A DNA stretch of 7,037 nucleotides from Elusimicrobiaceae bacterium (GCA_017647245.1 JAGCKY010000127.1:1-7037); one strand, 5' to 3'; positions 1-6,834 are shown, counted from the first letter of the stretch. The notes: generated by a model from the sequence alone, not told the origin. Made by a program: numbers and translations.

Positions 1-2
1 AA

Positions 3-2168
3 ACAAAACGCGTGGTTTGCGGCGCACCCAATGTGGCCATCGGGCAAAAAGTACCGCTCGCTCACGTAGGTGCGCGGCTTGGCAAAGTTGTTCTGACTCC
101 CGCCAAAATCCGCGGCGTGGTCAGCGAAGGCATGATTTGCTCATCTGATGAACTGGGGCTGACCAACACCCGCGCGCGCGGCATTTTGGTACTGGACGAA
201 AAAATACCGCTCGGCACAGATGTGCGCAGCTTATACGGCAAATCTGACGCGTTGTTTGATTTGGAAATTACTTCCAACCGCCCGGATTTACTTTCGCATT
301 TGGGTGTGGCGCGTGAACTGGGCGTGCTGTTAAACAAACCCGTTAAACTTCCTGCGCCTAAAGAAATCAAAGGACAAGGCGCGTCTTTAAAAATTGACGT
401 GCGTGACCCCAAAGCTTGTCCGCGTTACAGCGGCCGTTTGATTTGCGGCGTAAAAAATGCCGAGTCGCCTGAACTGATCAAAGAGCGTTTATCTGCTATG
501 GGCTTAAATCCCAAAAATGCGCTCGTTGACATTACCAATTATGTGATGTTTGAACTTGGTCAGCCCATGCACGCCTTTGACCGGGGCTTAATTGACGGCG
601 ACACAGTGGTCGTGCGCCGCGCAAACAAAGACGAAAAGTTTACTGTTTTAGACGGACGCGAACTAACATTAGATGAAAACGCGCTCTTAATCGGCGACAG
701 TAAAAAAGCCACCGCGCTCGCCGGCGTAATGGGTGGGCAAAATTCCGCCATCGCGGAAAATACGACGGATATTTTCCTAGAGTCTGCGTATTTTGACGCG
801 CCGACCATTAACAAAACTTCCAAAAAATACGGCGTGTCTTCCGATTCCTCGCAACGCTTTGAACGCGGGGCCGATATCGGCATGACGGCACTGGCTTTGC
901 ACCGCGCGACCGAACTTTTAACGGAAATTTGCGGTGGAACGCCGAGCGAAATTTCCGACGTATATCCGACCCCGTTTGAAAACCCGGTGGTATCGTTTAC
1001 CCCCGCGCAAATCAACGGTATTTTGGGAACGGATATTGACGAAGATGTTTTGAAAAATGTCTTCAGCCGCTTGGCGTTGAAATTTACCGCCGGCGGCGAC
1101 ACATGGACCTTCCAAGCCCCCACGCATCGGCGCGATTTAAATCACCGCTGGGATCTGGCGGAAGAAGCCGCGCGCTTTGCGGGTTTTGACCAAATCAAAG
1201 CAGGCGAAAGCCGCGCCTTTGTCAGTTTTACCGACAGTCCGAAAAATGTAGACCTTTCGGAACTTTTTGCAAATAAACTTTGCGCGCTTGGATTTTACGA
1301 GTGTAAAAACATTGATTTCTTGGGTGAAAAAGAATTAAAAGCATTTGGTTTTGAGCCCAAAAACGCGGTGCGTATTAAAAATGCGATGGCACAAGGATGG
1401 GATTTTTTACGTCCTACTTTGTTGCCTGCTTTGCTTAAAAACATTGCGTTTAACGAACGCCACGGCAATAAAGAAGTTGCGTTGTTTGAAGCTACCCGCA
1501 CCTTCTGTTTAACCAAAGGTTTCCCGACGGAAACTTATACCGTTGCGGGCGTGCTGTGCGGCAAATTGCCGCCGCAAGCGTTCTTTGCGCAAAACGGCCA
1601 ACTACCTGATTTTTATTTTATCAAAGGCGTCTTGCAAAATCTGCTGGCGGGTTTTGACGGCGTGCAATTTGTGCCGTCTGAAAAAGCACCTGTGTATATG
1701 CACCCCAAAATTTGCATGGATATCGTAATTGCCGGCAAAAAAGCAGGTGTTTTCGGCGCGCTTCATCCGCTTACACTTAAAAATGCAGATGTAAAAGCGA
1801 GTGAAGTGTGGGCGTTTGAACTGTCGCTTAAACCGCTTGAAAAATTATTCTCCGCACAAATGTTCACCCCCGCCAAAGCGGTAGCGGCTTTTCCGCCGTC
1901 ACTGCGTGATTTGTCGGTAATTTTGGATAAAAACATTTCGTACGCCCAAATAAAAACGGTGCTTGAAAAAACGCAGTTGCCCGTGCAACTTACCTTTGAT
2001 TTGATTGATTTGTACGAAGGCGAACACGTGCCGCAAGGCAAAAAGAGCGTGACCTTTACGCTTGCGTTTTCAGCCGCAGACCGTACCCTTAAAGACAAAG
2101 AAACCGATGACGCATTTAATGCGCTGGTCGGCGCGTTGAAAGAAAAATTAGGAGCGCAACTTCGCTAA
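3..2168 (+). CDS. pheT: Phenylalanine--tRNA ligase beta subunit, 5'-truncated by window edge
   Basis: Beta chain of the cytoplasmic (alpha-beta)2 Phe-tRNA synthetase. PheS carries the aminoacylation site; PheT binds tRNA and hydrolyses mischarged Tyr-tRNA(Phe). The frame is open to the left edge, and GTG at 12 is an internal Val, not a start. About 80 N-terminal residues are missing, judged from family length near 800. Numbering from base 12: an EMAP/OB-type tRNA-binding domain opens with VVCGAPNV and has IRGVVSEGMICSSDELGL (about 1-85); NRPDLLSHLGVARE follows near 89; the B3/B4 editing domain is about 136-290 with ITNYVMFELGQPMHAFD, GVMGG and RFERGAD; B5 is about 329-398; a synthetase-like core includes FLRPTLLPALLKNIAFN; the C-terminal ferredoxin-fold anticodon-binding domain is about 618-718 (FPPSLRDLSVIL, DLYEG, GKKSVTFTL). 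pheS is probably just upstream, outside the window. The stop overlaps the next start as TAATG. Confidence 0.97.
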   Translation, partial: TKRVVCGAPNVAIGQKVPLAHVGARLGKVVLTPAKIRGVVSEGMICSSDELGLTNTRARGILVLDEKIPLGTDVRSLYGKSDALFDLEITSNRPDLLSHLGVARELGVLLNKPVKLPAPKEIKGQGASLKIDVRDPKACPRYSGRLICGVKNAESPELIKERLSAMGLNPKNALVDITNYVMFELGQPMHAFDRGLIDGDTVVVRRANKDEKFTVLDGRELTLDENALLIGDSKKATALAGVMGGQNSAIAENTTDIFLESAYFDAPTINKTSKKYGVSSDSSQRFERGADIGMTALALHRATELLTEICGGTPSEISDVYPTPFENPVVSFTPAQINGILGTDIDEDVLKNVFSRLALKFTAGGDTWTFQAPTHRRDLNHRWDLAEEAARFAGFDQIKAGESRAFVSFTDSPKNVDLSELFANKLCALGFYECKNIDFLGEKELKAFGFEPKNAVRIKNAMAQGWDFLRPTLLPALLKNIAFNERHGNKEVALFEATRTFCLTKGFPTETYTVAGVLCGKLPPQAFFAQNGQLPDFYFIKGVLQNLLAGFDGVQFVPSEKAPVYMHPKICMDIVIAGKKAGVFGALHPLTLKNADVKASEVWAFELSLKPLEKLFSAQMFTPAKAVAAFPPSLRDLSVILDKNISYAQIKTVLEKTQLPVQLTFDLIDLYEGEHVPQGKKSVTFTLAFSAADRTLKDKETDDAFNALVGALKEKLGAQLR

Positions 2169-2422
2169 TGGCGGAAGATAAATTTAAACAGCTGGAACTG
2201 CTGATTTCTCAGACGGCAAACCGTTTGCAAAGTTTGCAAGCGGAGCTGTCTGCCGCACGCCAAAAAATCCGCACGCAGGAAAATATCATTGAGCGCTTGC
2301 GCGAAAATGAAACAGAACTGAAAACCTTACGCGAGTGGAAAAAAAACACCGTTACCGTGCTCAAAAAATTAGAAACGCGCATTGAAAAAGAAATCAGTAA
2401 AACGACCGAAAATCAGCTATAG
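2168..2422 (+). CDS. Small coiled-coil protein, possible ZapB-like ZapA partner
   Basis: An 84-residue, highly charged, helical protein with no signal peptide or membrane segment. Hydrophobic residues recur at 3-4 residue spacing through most of the length (L9, L12, A17, L20, L23, L27, I34, I41, L44, L51, L54, then V64, L68, I72, I76), so it should form a long coiled coil. A short KLETRIEKEI stretch lies near the C-terminus. The start overlaps the pheT stop in TAATG; an AGGAG at 2150-2154 sits 13 nt upstream, which is long, so translational coupling to pheT is likely. It lies 8 nt before zapA. Small coiled-coil genes beside zapA are known in several phyla (ZapB/ZauP-like ZapA partners), so a divisome role is a reasonable inference. 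I recognise no family-specific motif, and coiled coils mislead similarity-based naming. Confidence 0.8.
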   Translation: MAEDKFKQLELLISQTANRLQSLQAELSAARQKIRTQENIIERLRENETELKTLREWKKNTVTVLKKLETRIEKEISKTTENQL

Positions 2423-2430
2423 GAAAATGT

Positions 2431-2721
2431 ATGGCAAAAAATACCGTCACCGTAGAAATTAAAAAAATCCCCGTGGAAGTGGAAATCCCGGAATTGGGTT
2501 ACGTGGAAATTGCCGATTTGGCCACGCAGGTGGAAGCGGAAATGAAACGCTTGCAGGAAGAAGACGGCGTGATTGACACCTTGCGCCAAGCGCTTACGGT
2601 GGCGCTCTTGTTTGCCGCCAAGGCCTATATCAAGCAACTGGCCGACGGCGGTAAGCAAAAAGAAGATACCGTACGCATTGATCATTTAATTTCACAACTC
2701 AAAGGTACGCTGGAGAATTAA
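2431..2721 (+). CDS. zapA: Cell division protein ZapA-like
   Basis: A 96-residue protein with the ZapA layout: a short N-terminal beta region (TVTVEIKKIPVEVEI, about 5-19), then a long amphipathic helix with VEIADLATQVEAEMKRL (25-41) and LRQALTVALLFAAKAYIKQL (51-70), then a charged tail. ZapA binds FtsZ in the cytoplasm and cross-links filaments at the Z-ring as a dimer or tetramer through the long helix. Length matches the family (about 85-110 residues). The start is fixed by AGGA at 2421-2424, six bases before ATG 2431; an ATG at 2427 is in another frame. zapA next to pheT is a recurrent bacterial arrangement, as in the Bacillus pheST region, and supports the call. The sequence is divergent, so the name rests on architecture plus context rather than a diagnostic motif. 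Confidence 0.75.
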   Translation: MAKNTVTVEIKKIPVEVEIPELGYVEIADLATQVEAEMKRLQEEDGVIDTLRQALTVALLFAAKAYIKQLADGGKQKEDTVRIDHLISQLKGTLEN

Positions 2722-3965
2722 TGCAAGATGAGTTTATGCCGCTGGCCGCGCGCCAAGCACCTAAGACAATAGAGGATTTCGCCGGACAGCCACATTTGCT
2801 CGGGCCGGGCAAAATGCTTCGGCGTCTGCTGGAAACCGATACGTTAAAATCCGCCGTTTTCTTTGGTCCTCCGGGTTGCGGCAAGACCGCTACCGCGCGT
2901 TATGTGGCCAGTCGCACGCAAGCACATGTGGTGGAGCTCAATGCCGCCGCGGCAGGCGTGGCCGATATCAAAAAAGTAATTGCTGAAGCCAAAGAACGCG
3001 CCCGCACGCCAACTTTTGATGAGCGGCGCACTTTACTGATTTTAGATGAAATTCATCATTTTAATAAAACCCAGCAAGACACCCTGCTGCCCAGTGTAGA
3101 GCGCGGCGATATTATTTTAATCGGCATTACGACGGAAAATCCGTATTTTTACATCAATAACGCACTCCTCTCGCGCTTTTCCGTATTTGAATTTAAGGCG
3201 CTTTCGGACAAAGATTTGGCCAAAATTTTAGACCGCGCCGCCCAGCAGGAAAAAGTTAATTTAACCAAAGACGCACAAGAGTATTTTATTACGCAGGCCA
3301 ACGGCGATGGACGCAAAATTTTAAACGCGCTTGAAATTGCGGTGCTCACCACCGAGCCGGACAAAAAAGGCATTAAACAAGTAGATTTGAAAACTGCGCA
3401 AGAATGTATCCAAAAGCGCCACTTAAATTACGATAAAAAAGGCGATGAGCATTACGATATTATTTCCGCGTTTATTAAATCTATGCGCGGCTCGGACCCC
3501 GATGCTACCGTCTATTGGCTTGCGCGTATGTTAGAGAGCGGAGAAGACCCGCGCTTTATTGCCCGGCGTATTTTAATTTGCGCCAGCGAAGATGTGGGGT
3601 TAGCCGAACCTGCTGCCATTATGATTGCGCAAGCGGCATTTCAGGCCGCCGAAGAATTGGGCATGCCCGAAGTGCGTATCCCGCTCGCGCACGCGGCGAT
3701 TTACGTGGCCTGTTGTCCAAAAAGTAATTCGGCTTATCTCGCCGTGGACGCGGCTTTGCAGGAAGTGCGCGAAGGCAAACTGCGCCGCGTACCGGATCAC
3801 TTGCGCTCTGGCGGAAAAAACCGCGGCTATAAATATGCGCACGATTTTCCCAATCATTACGTCAAACAACCTTATATGCCCGACCCGGTGAAATTTTTTA
3901 ATCCCACCGCGCAAGGTAAAGAAGCCGCACTCATAGAGCGGCTCAAAAAAATCAAAGGAGAATAA
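2721..3965 (+). CDS. rarA: Replication-associated recombination protein A (RarA/MgsA, AAA+ ATPase)
   Basis: A 414-residue AAA+ ATPase of the RarA/MgsA/WRNIP1 family, which acts in the cytoplasm at stalled or damaged replication forks and is related to clamp-loader subunits. Visible motifs: [10 protein letters not shown] near the N-terminus, Walker A GPPGCGKT (49-56; K55, T56), Walker [11 protein letters not shown] (D109, E110), the family signature [18 protein letters not shown], sensor 1 GITTENP (135-141), and LLSRF with the presumed arginine finger R152. The C-terminal RarA tetramerisation region is present: [27 protein letters not shown], and a Pro-rich end with [19 protein letters not shown]. 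Length is within the family range of about 410-450. GGAG at 2712-2715, five bases before ATG 2721, supports this start over Met6. It overlaps the zapA stop as TAATG and abuts xseA. Confidence 0.96.
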   Translation: MQDEFMPLAARQAPKTIEDFAGQPHLLGPGKMLRRLLETDTLKSAVFFGPPGCGKTATARYVASRTQAHVVELNAAAAGVADIKKVIAEAKERARTPTFDERRTLLILDEIHHFNKTQQDTLLPSVERGDIILIGITTENPYFYINNALLSRFSVFEFKALSDKDLAKILDRAAQQEKVNLTKDAQEYFITQANGDGRKILNALEIAVLTTEPDKKGIKQVDLKTAQECIQKRHLNYDKKGDEHYDIISAFIKSMRGSDPDATVYWLARMLESGEDPRFIARRILICASEDVGLAEPAAIMIAQAAFQAAEELGMPEVRIPLAHAAIYVACCPKSNSAYLAVDAALQEVREGKLRRVPDHLRSGGKNRGYKYAHDFPNHYVKQPYMPDPVKFFNPTAQGKEAALIERLKKIKGE

Positions 3966-5171
3966 ATGGAGCCCGAAGCCCCGTTTCGCGGACAAGTTTT
4001 TACCGTTACCGCCATCACACTGGCTATTAAACAGATGATGGAAGGCGTGTTTCGCGGCGTGTTTGTGGAGGGCGAAGTCAGCGGACTGCGCGAGCCGCAA
4101 AGCGGACATCTCTATTTTGATTTAAAAGACCGCGACAGTTTGCTCTCTGCCGTCATGTTTAAATGGCACGCGCGCAAGGGCGGCCAAATGTTGCAAGACG
4201 GCCTGCAAGTGCGTGTGTTTGGCGATTTAACTTGCTACGGAAAAATGGGCCGCTATCAAATTTCCGTTACTAGCGTGGAAGTTTTACATCAAGGCAATTT
4301 ATACGCCGAATTTGAGAAACTCAAAAAGAAATTAGAAGCCGAAGGGCTTTTTGCACAAGAGCACAAGCGCGAAATTCCCGCTTTTCCGCAACGTATCGGC
4401 GTGGTAACTTCCCCCACCGGCGCGGCCATACGCGATATTTTATCTGTCTTATACCGCCGTAACCCGCACTTAGAAGTAGTGCTTGCACCCGCGTTGGTAC
4501 AAGGCGAGGGCGCGGCGGCCGAAATCGCGCAAGCGATAGCGGATTTAAACAAATTAAAACCTGCGCCCGACGTGCTTTTGGTGGGGCGCGGCGGTGGCAG
4601 CATGGAAGATTTGTGGGCGTTTAACGAAGAGCCCGTTGCGCGCGCCATTTACAATAGTAAAATTCCTGTTATTTCCTGCGTGGGGCATGAAATTGATTAC
4701 ACGATAGCCGATTTTGTGGCCGATTTGCGCGCCGCCACGCCGTCGGCCGCCGCGGAACTCGTAGCGCAAAATGCAGAGGGTGTGGCAGAGCATATCAGCC
4801 AACTTCAAAAACGGTTGTTTCAATCGGTTTCGCTTTTTTACGAGCGTGCCAAAAGCCGCGTGGAACTGGCGGTAAACAGCCGCGTGTTTAAGCACCCGGA
4901 AATTTTAACACAAGAAAAAGAACAAGCATTAGACGATTTAAATCTGCGGTTGGAAACTGCGTTTGAAAAACAGCTCACCGCGGCGCAAACGCGCTTGGAT
5001 TTACTGACGCACAAATTAAATGCATTAAGCCCCTTTGCGGTACTCGGGCGCGGCTACAGTATTACACGTGATAAAGACGGAAAAATCATTTCGCAAGTGG
5101 CGCAAACCAAACCCACAGACAAAATTTACATACAAGTCAAAGACGGTATGATACATGCGGAGGTCAAATGA
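3966..5171 (+). CDS. xseA: Exodeoxyribonuclease VII large subunit
   Basis: Catalytic subunit of exonuclease VII, which degrades single-stranded DNA from both ends into oligonucleotides in repair and mismatch correction; one XseA binds several XseB chains. An N-terminal OB fold binds ssDNA (about 8-105; VFVEGEVSGLREPQSGHLYFDLKD, in two parts VFVEGEVSGL and SGHLYFDLKD). The nuclease domain follows, with RIGVVTSPTGAAIRDIL, VGRGGGSMEDLWAFNEE (206-222), and SCVGHEIDYTIADFVADLR (from S237; H241, D244, D249), then ATPSAAAE. A helical XseB-binding segment precedes the terminal LSPFAVLGRGYSI motif. At 401 residues it is shorter than the roughly 456-residue E. coli protein, mainly in the C-terminal helices. 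GGAG at 3957-3960, five bases before ATG, fixes the start directly after the rarA stop. Its stop overlaps the xseB start as ATGA, so both subunits should be made together. Confidence 0.97.
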   Translation: MEPEAPFRGQVFTVTAITLAIKQMMEGVFRGVFVEGEVSGLREPQSGHLYFDLKDRDSLLSAVMFKWHARKGGQMLQDGLQVRVFGDLTCYGKMGRYQISVTSVEVLHQGNLYAEFEKLKKKLEAEGLFAQEHKREIPAFPQRIGVVTSPTGAAIRDILSVLYRRNPHLEVVLAPALVQGEGAAAEIAQAIADLNKLKPAPDVLLVGRGGGSMEDLWAFNEEPVARAIYNSKIPVISCVGHEIDYTIADFVADLRAATPSAAAELVAQNAEGVAEHISQLQKRLFQSVSLFYERAKSRVELAVNSRVFKHPEILTQEKEQALDDLNLRLETAFEKQLTAAQTRLDLLTHKLNALSPFAVLGRGYSITRDKDGKIISQVAQTKPTDKIYIQVKDGMIHAEVK

Positions 5172-5407
5172 AAAATAATTTTGAAAGCAAGCTCTCACGC
5201 TTGGAAGAAATCGTGGCTAAACTGGAAGAAGAACAAACCGATTTAGACGCTTCGGTCAAACTGTTTGAAGAAGGCATCACGCTTTCCAAAGAGATGACCG
5301 AGAAACTCCAAGAAGTAAAATTCAAAGTGACCCAGCTTAAAAAGAAAGGCGCCGCGCTTTTGACAGAACCCTTTGACGCCGAACAAAACACCGAAGATGC
5401 CGAGTAA
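5168..5407 (+). CDS. xseB: Exodeoxyribonuclease VII small subunit
   Basis: A 79-residue helical accessory subunit of exonuclease VII. XseB protomers pack along the long C-terminal helices of XseA and are needed for stability and activity. The family pattern is clear: FESKLSRLEEIVAKLE (about 5-20), then DLDASVKLFEEGITL (25-39), then a second helix through KLQEVKFKVTQL, ending in a short acidic tail (TEPFDAEQNTEDAE). The length equals the family norm of about 75-85. A strong GGAGG at 5159-5163 is four bases before ATG 5168, and the start overlaps the xseA stop by ATGA, giving tight translational coupling for subunit balance. Its end overlaps the start of tlyA by 11 bases. Confidence 0.96.
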   Translation: MKNNFESKLSRLEEIVAKLEEEQTDLDASVKLFEEGITLSKEMTEKLQEVKFKVTQLKKKGAALLTEPFDAEQNTEDAE

Positions 5408-6158
5408 AAAATTACGTTTGGATATGGCGCTGGTGGAGCAAGGATTTTTCCCTAGCCGCAACCGTGCGCAAGCTTCTATTATGGCGGGCGAAGTGCTTGT
5501 CAACGGAGAAATTGACACGCGCGCGGACCGCACCGTTTTGCCTGAAGATAAAATTTCACTTAAAGAAAAATCCTGCCCCTATGTGTCGCGCGGCGGCCTT
5601 AAACTAGCAGGTGCGCTTAAAGCGTGGAACATTTGCGTTAAAGACAAAGTATGTGTGGACATCGGCGTAGCAACCGGCGGATTTAGCGATTGCATGTTGC
5701 AAGCGGGCGCAAAACAAGTATACGGTGTAGACGTGGGCAAAGGCCAAATTGCCGACGAAATCCGAAAAAATCCGCGCTTTCATTTCCGCCCGGAAACCAA
5801 TGCGCGCTATATGACCACGGACCTTTTTGACACGCCGCCTGAGTTTGCCGCGGTGGACGTTTCCTTTATTTCGCTTACCATGATTATGCAACCGCTATGC
5901 GAAGTAATGGCCGCACAAAGCGAAATCGTTTTTTTAATCAAACCGCAGTTTGAACTCACGCCCAAACAAGTGCCCCACGGTATTGTCAAAACCGAAGAAA
6001 ACAGACAACTGGCTGTCGCGCGCGTACAAAATTTTCTCACGGAAAATTTAGCGCAAAAATACGGTGCTGTAGGTTGTGAACTTATGGAAAGTCCGATTAA
6101 GGGCACGCACGGCAACACCGAATATCTGTGGCATGTGAAAATTAACAAACCCGCTTAA
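5397..6158 (+). CDS. tlyA: TlyA family rRNA (cytidine-2'-O)-methyltransferase
   Basis: A 253-residue S4-domain plus FtsJ-fold methyltransferase that puts SAM-derived 2'-O-methyl groups on rRNA cytidines (23S C1920, and 16S C1409 in some types); old annotations say hemolysin. The S4 RNA-binding domain is residues 6-55 (LRLDMALVEQGFFPSRNRAQ, IMAGEVLVNG). The SAM loop is DIGVATGGFSD (88-98), slightly different from the usual DVGASTGGF. The expected K-D-K-E tetrad is visible: K69 (GGLK), D154 (VDVSFIS), K182 (KPQFE), E242 (NTEYL). ATG 5397 is preferred because it gives the usual short lead into the S4 domain; TTG 5373 would add eight residues without a ribosome site. No good Shine-Dalgarno precedes 5397, so re-initiation from xseB is likely. 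xseA-xseB-tlyA order recalls the Firmicutes xseAB-ispA-dxs-tlyA cluster without ispA and dxs. Length below mycobacterial TlyA (268) hints at type I. Confidence 0.93.
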   Translation: MPSKKLRLDMALVEQGFFPSRNRAQASIMAGEVLVNGEIDTRADRTVLPEDKISLKEKSCPYVSRGGLKLAGALKAWNICVKDKVCVDIGVATGGFSDCMLQAGAKQVYGVDVGKGQIADEIRKNPRFHFRPETNARYMTTDLFDTPPEFAAVDVSFISLTMIMQPLCEVMAAQSEIVFLIKPQFELTPKQVPHGIVKTEENRQLAVARVQNFLTENLAQKYGAVGCELMESPIKGTHGNTEYLWHVKINKPA

Positions 6159-6814
6159 AAAGAAAAATCGCAACTACCACCATCGGTCAATTTGTCCACT
6201 GTGCTCGGATTACATCCCATATTTTTGCATAATTTTTTGCCCAAGTCCGTTTTCATCGGATAACATTTCCATTGGTTCGTCGCATAATTAACGAACAATG
6301 ATGTTGTTACACCCGAAGGTTGGCATAGTATCCTTGTTTGCCAATCTTTTGTTTGTTTGGTAACAGACTCACACACCCCCCCATCGGGCAATCGGATAGT
6401 GGCTCTACTTCCTTCTTCGTCTAGCAACTTTACTTGTGTTCCCGCGGGTAATTGAATATCCCAGGCGTCTACATCATTTGTATACGTTTCATTATTCAAA
6501 TAATATAATTGTTGAGCATCACAGATGCTTTTCATTAAAACCGCCAAGCGCATTAAACGTGTTTTTCCAACCGCCACTTGATATTGCGGCACGGCAATGG
6601 CCGCCAAAATACCGATGATTAATACGACTACTAACAACTCTATCAGCGTAAAGCCGTTATTAAATAAAAGAACCATCCCCGAATGCTGTTGTCGGGGATC
6701 TTCCACGCTCGGTTGTTTATTTAATAGCACACGACTACAACACGCGTTGTAGACCCCCGATAGAAACACTCGGGGGTGGTTCTTGTTTTTTATTAGCGTA
6801 AATGCTTTTTTCAT
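6155..6814 (-). CDS. Type IV pilin-like protein with leader lengthened by an in-frame palindromic element
   Basis: A 219-residue prepilin. The prepilin peptidase site is G54/F55 followed by FTLIELLVVV, with Glu5 of the mature chain at E59 and the hydrophobic assembly helix through about 75, then VPQYQ. The mature part would be 165 residues with seven cysteines (98, 148, 164, 184, 196, 201, 215), ending GGSCDFSF; this resembles pilin-like proteins of Elusimicrobiota. It probably forms part of a type IV pilus or pseudopilus at the envelope. The leader is abnormal: 54 residues instead of about 4-30. It begins MKKAFTLI, which repeats the FTLI at the core, and residues 9-58 correspond to a 150-base repeat element. 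AGGAG at 6829-6825, ten bases before ATG 6814, supports this start. Met47 would give a short leader MVLLFNNG but lacks a spaced ribosome site. The TAA stop overlaps that of tlyA. Confidence 0.88.
   Translation of the reverse strand: MKKAFTLIKNKNHPRVFLSGVYNACCSRVLLNKQPSVEDPRQQHSGMVLLFNNGFTLIELLVVVLIIGILAAIAVPQYQVAVGKTRLMRLAVLMKSICDAQQLYYLNNETYTNDVDAWDIQLPAGTQVKLLDEEGSRATIRLPDGGVCESVTKQTKDWQTRILCQPSGVTTSLFVNYATNQWKCYPMKTDLGKKLCKNMGCNPSTVDKLTDGGSCDFSF
6641..6652 (-). repeat. Direct repeat flanking the element, core-side copy
   Basis: The minus strand reads TTTACGCTGATA and encodes F55-T-L-I58 of the prepilin. It matches the start-side copy at 6802-6791 (TTTACGCTAATA, F5-T-L-I8) at 11 of 12 positions. 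It may be a target-site duplication or a remnant of recombination between pilin leaders. Confidence 0.75.
6658..6699 (-). terminator. Terminator-like hairpin within the element, minus-strand sense
   Basis: Read on the pilin mRNA: stem ATCCCCGA, 9-nt loop, TCGGGGAT (6699-6675), then GGTTCTTTTATTTAATA. This mirrors the plus-strand end of the element. Lying inside the translated leader, it would be overrun by ribosomes when translation is efficient. It is probably a structural feature of the repeat rather than a dedicated terminator. Confidence 0.2.
6753..6790 (+). terminator. Terminator-like hairpin within the element, plus-strand sense
   Basis: A perfect 8-bp GC-rich stem (ACCCCCGA, 9-nt loop, TCGGGGGT) is followed by GGTTCTTGTTTTTT. 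It could stop transcripts running past tlyA, which has no terminator of its own. The T-run starts about seven bases after the stem, so it is a weak candidate. Confidence 0.25.
6791..6802 (-). repeat. Direct repeat flanking the element, start-side copy
   Basis: The minus strand reads TTTACGCTAATA and encodes F5-T-L-I8 directly after MKKA. Removing one repeat copy plus the intervening element restores a conventional short leader, MKKA followed by FTLIELLVVV. Confidence 0.75.
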
Positions 6815-6824
6815 AAAATACTCT

Positions 6825-6829
6825 CTCCT
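6825..6829 (-). promoter_or_regulatory. Ribosome-binding site of the pilin gene
   Basis: AGGAG on the minus strand, within AGAGGAGAGAGT (6831-6820), lies ten bases before ATG 6814. It decides the start at MKKAFTLI over Met47 inside the element, which has only GGGG directly touching its ATG. The site lies just outside the palindromic element, so folding of that element could affect access to it. Confidence 0.65.
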
Positions 6830-6834
6830 CTATG

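Larger units (their letters stand above)
6653..6802 (-). repeat. 150-bp in-frame palindromic insertion element (MITE/RPE-like)
   Basis: The segment lies between two near-identical 12-base copies of TTTACGCTRATA (minus strand; 6802-6791 and 6652-6641, one mismatch) whose offset is exactly 150 bases, or 50 codons. Inside are nested inverted repeats. Termini AAGAACCATCCCCGA (6668-6682) and TCGGGGGTGGTTCTT (6770-6784) pair with one G-T mismatch. Hairpins are ATCCCCGA/TCGGGGAT (6675-6682 with 6692-6699, 9-nt loop), CTACAAC/GTTGTAG (6735-6741 with 6746-6752, 4-nt loop) and ACCCCCGA/TCGGGGGT (6753-6760 with 6770-6777, 9-nt loop). TATTAAATAAA (6658-6668) also pairs perfectly with TTTATTTAATA (6716-6726). 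It has no coding capacity of its own beyond the host frame, so it would be a non-autonomous element. Exact borders are uncertain by about 12 bases because of the direct repeat. Confidence 0.8.

Noticed and set aside
5373..5396. TTG start giving tlyA eight more N-terminal residues
   Set aside because: No Shine-Dalgarno, a rare start codon, and the family normally begins a few residues before the S4 domain, which ATG 5397 provides.
62..6148. Numerous antisense and out-of-frame open frames of 60-190 codons overlapping the operon
   Set aside because: They lie wholly inside well-recognised genes, have no recognisable domains or ribosome sites, and are expected in GCG-rich codon usage.
6155..6676. 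Met47 as the true pilin start (leader MVLLFNNG)
   Set aside because: The ATG lies in a hairpin stem, is touched directly by GGGG with no spacing, and the leader lacks the usual positive charge. The start at 6814 has a spaced AGGAG. It remains possible as a secondary start.
6155..6814. Pilin gene as a pseudogene
   Set aside because: The frame is intact across the insertion (150 bases, no stop), and the promoter, ribosome site, cleavage motif and Cys pattern are all retained.
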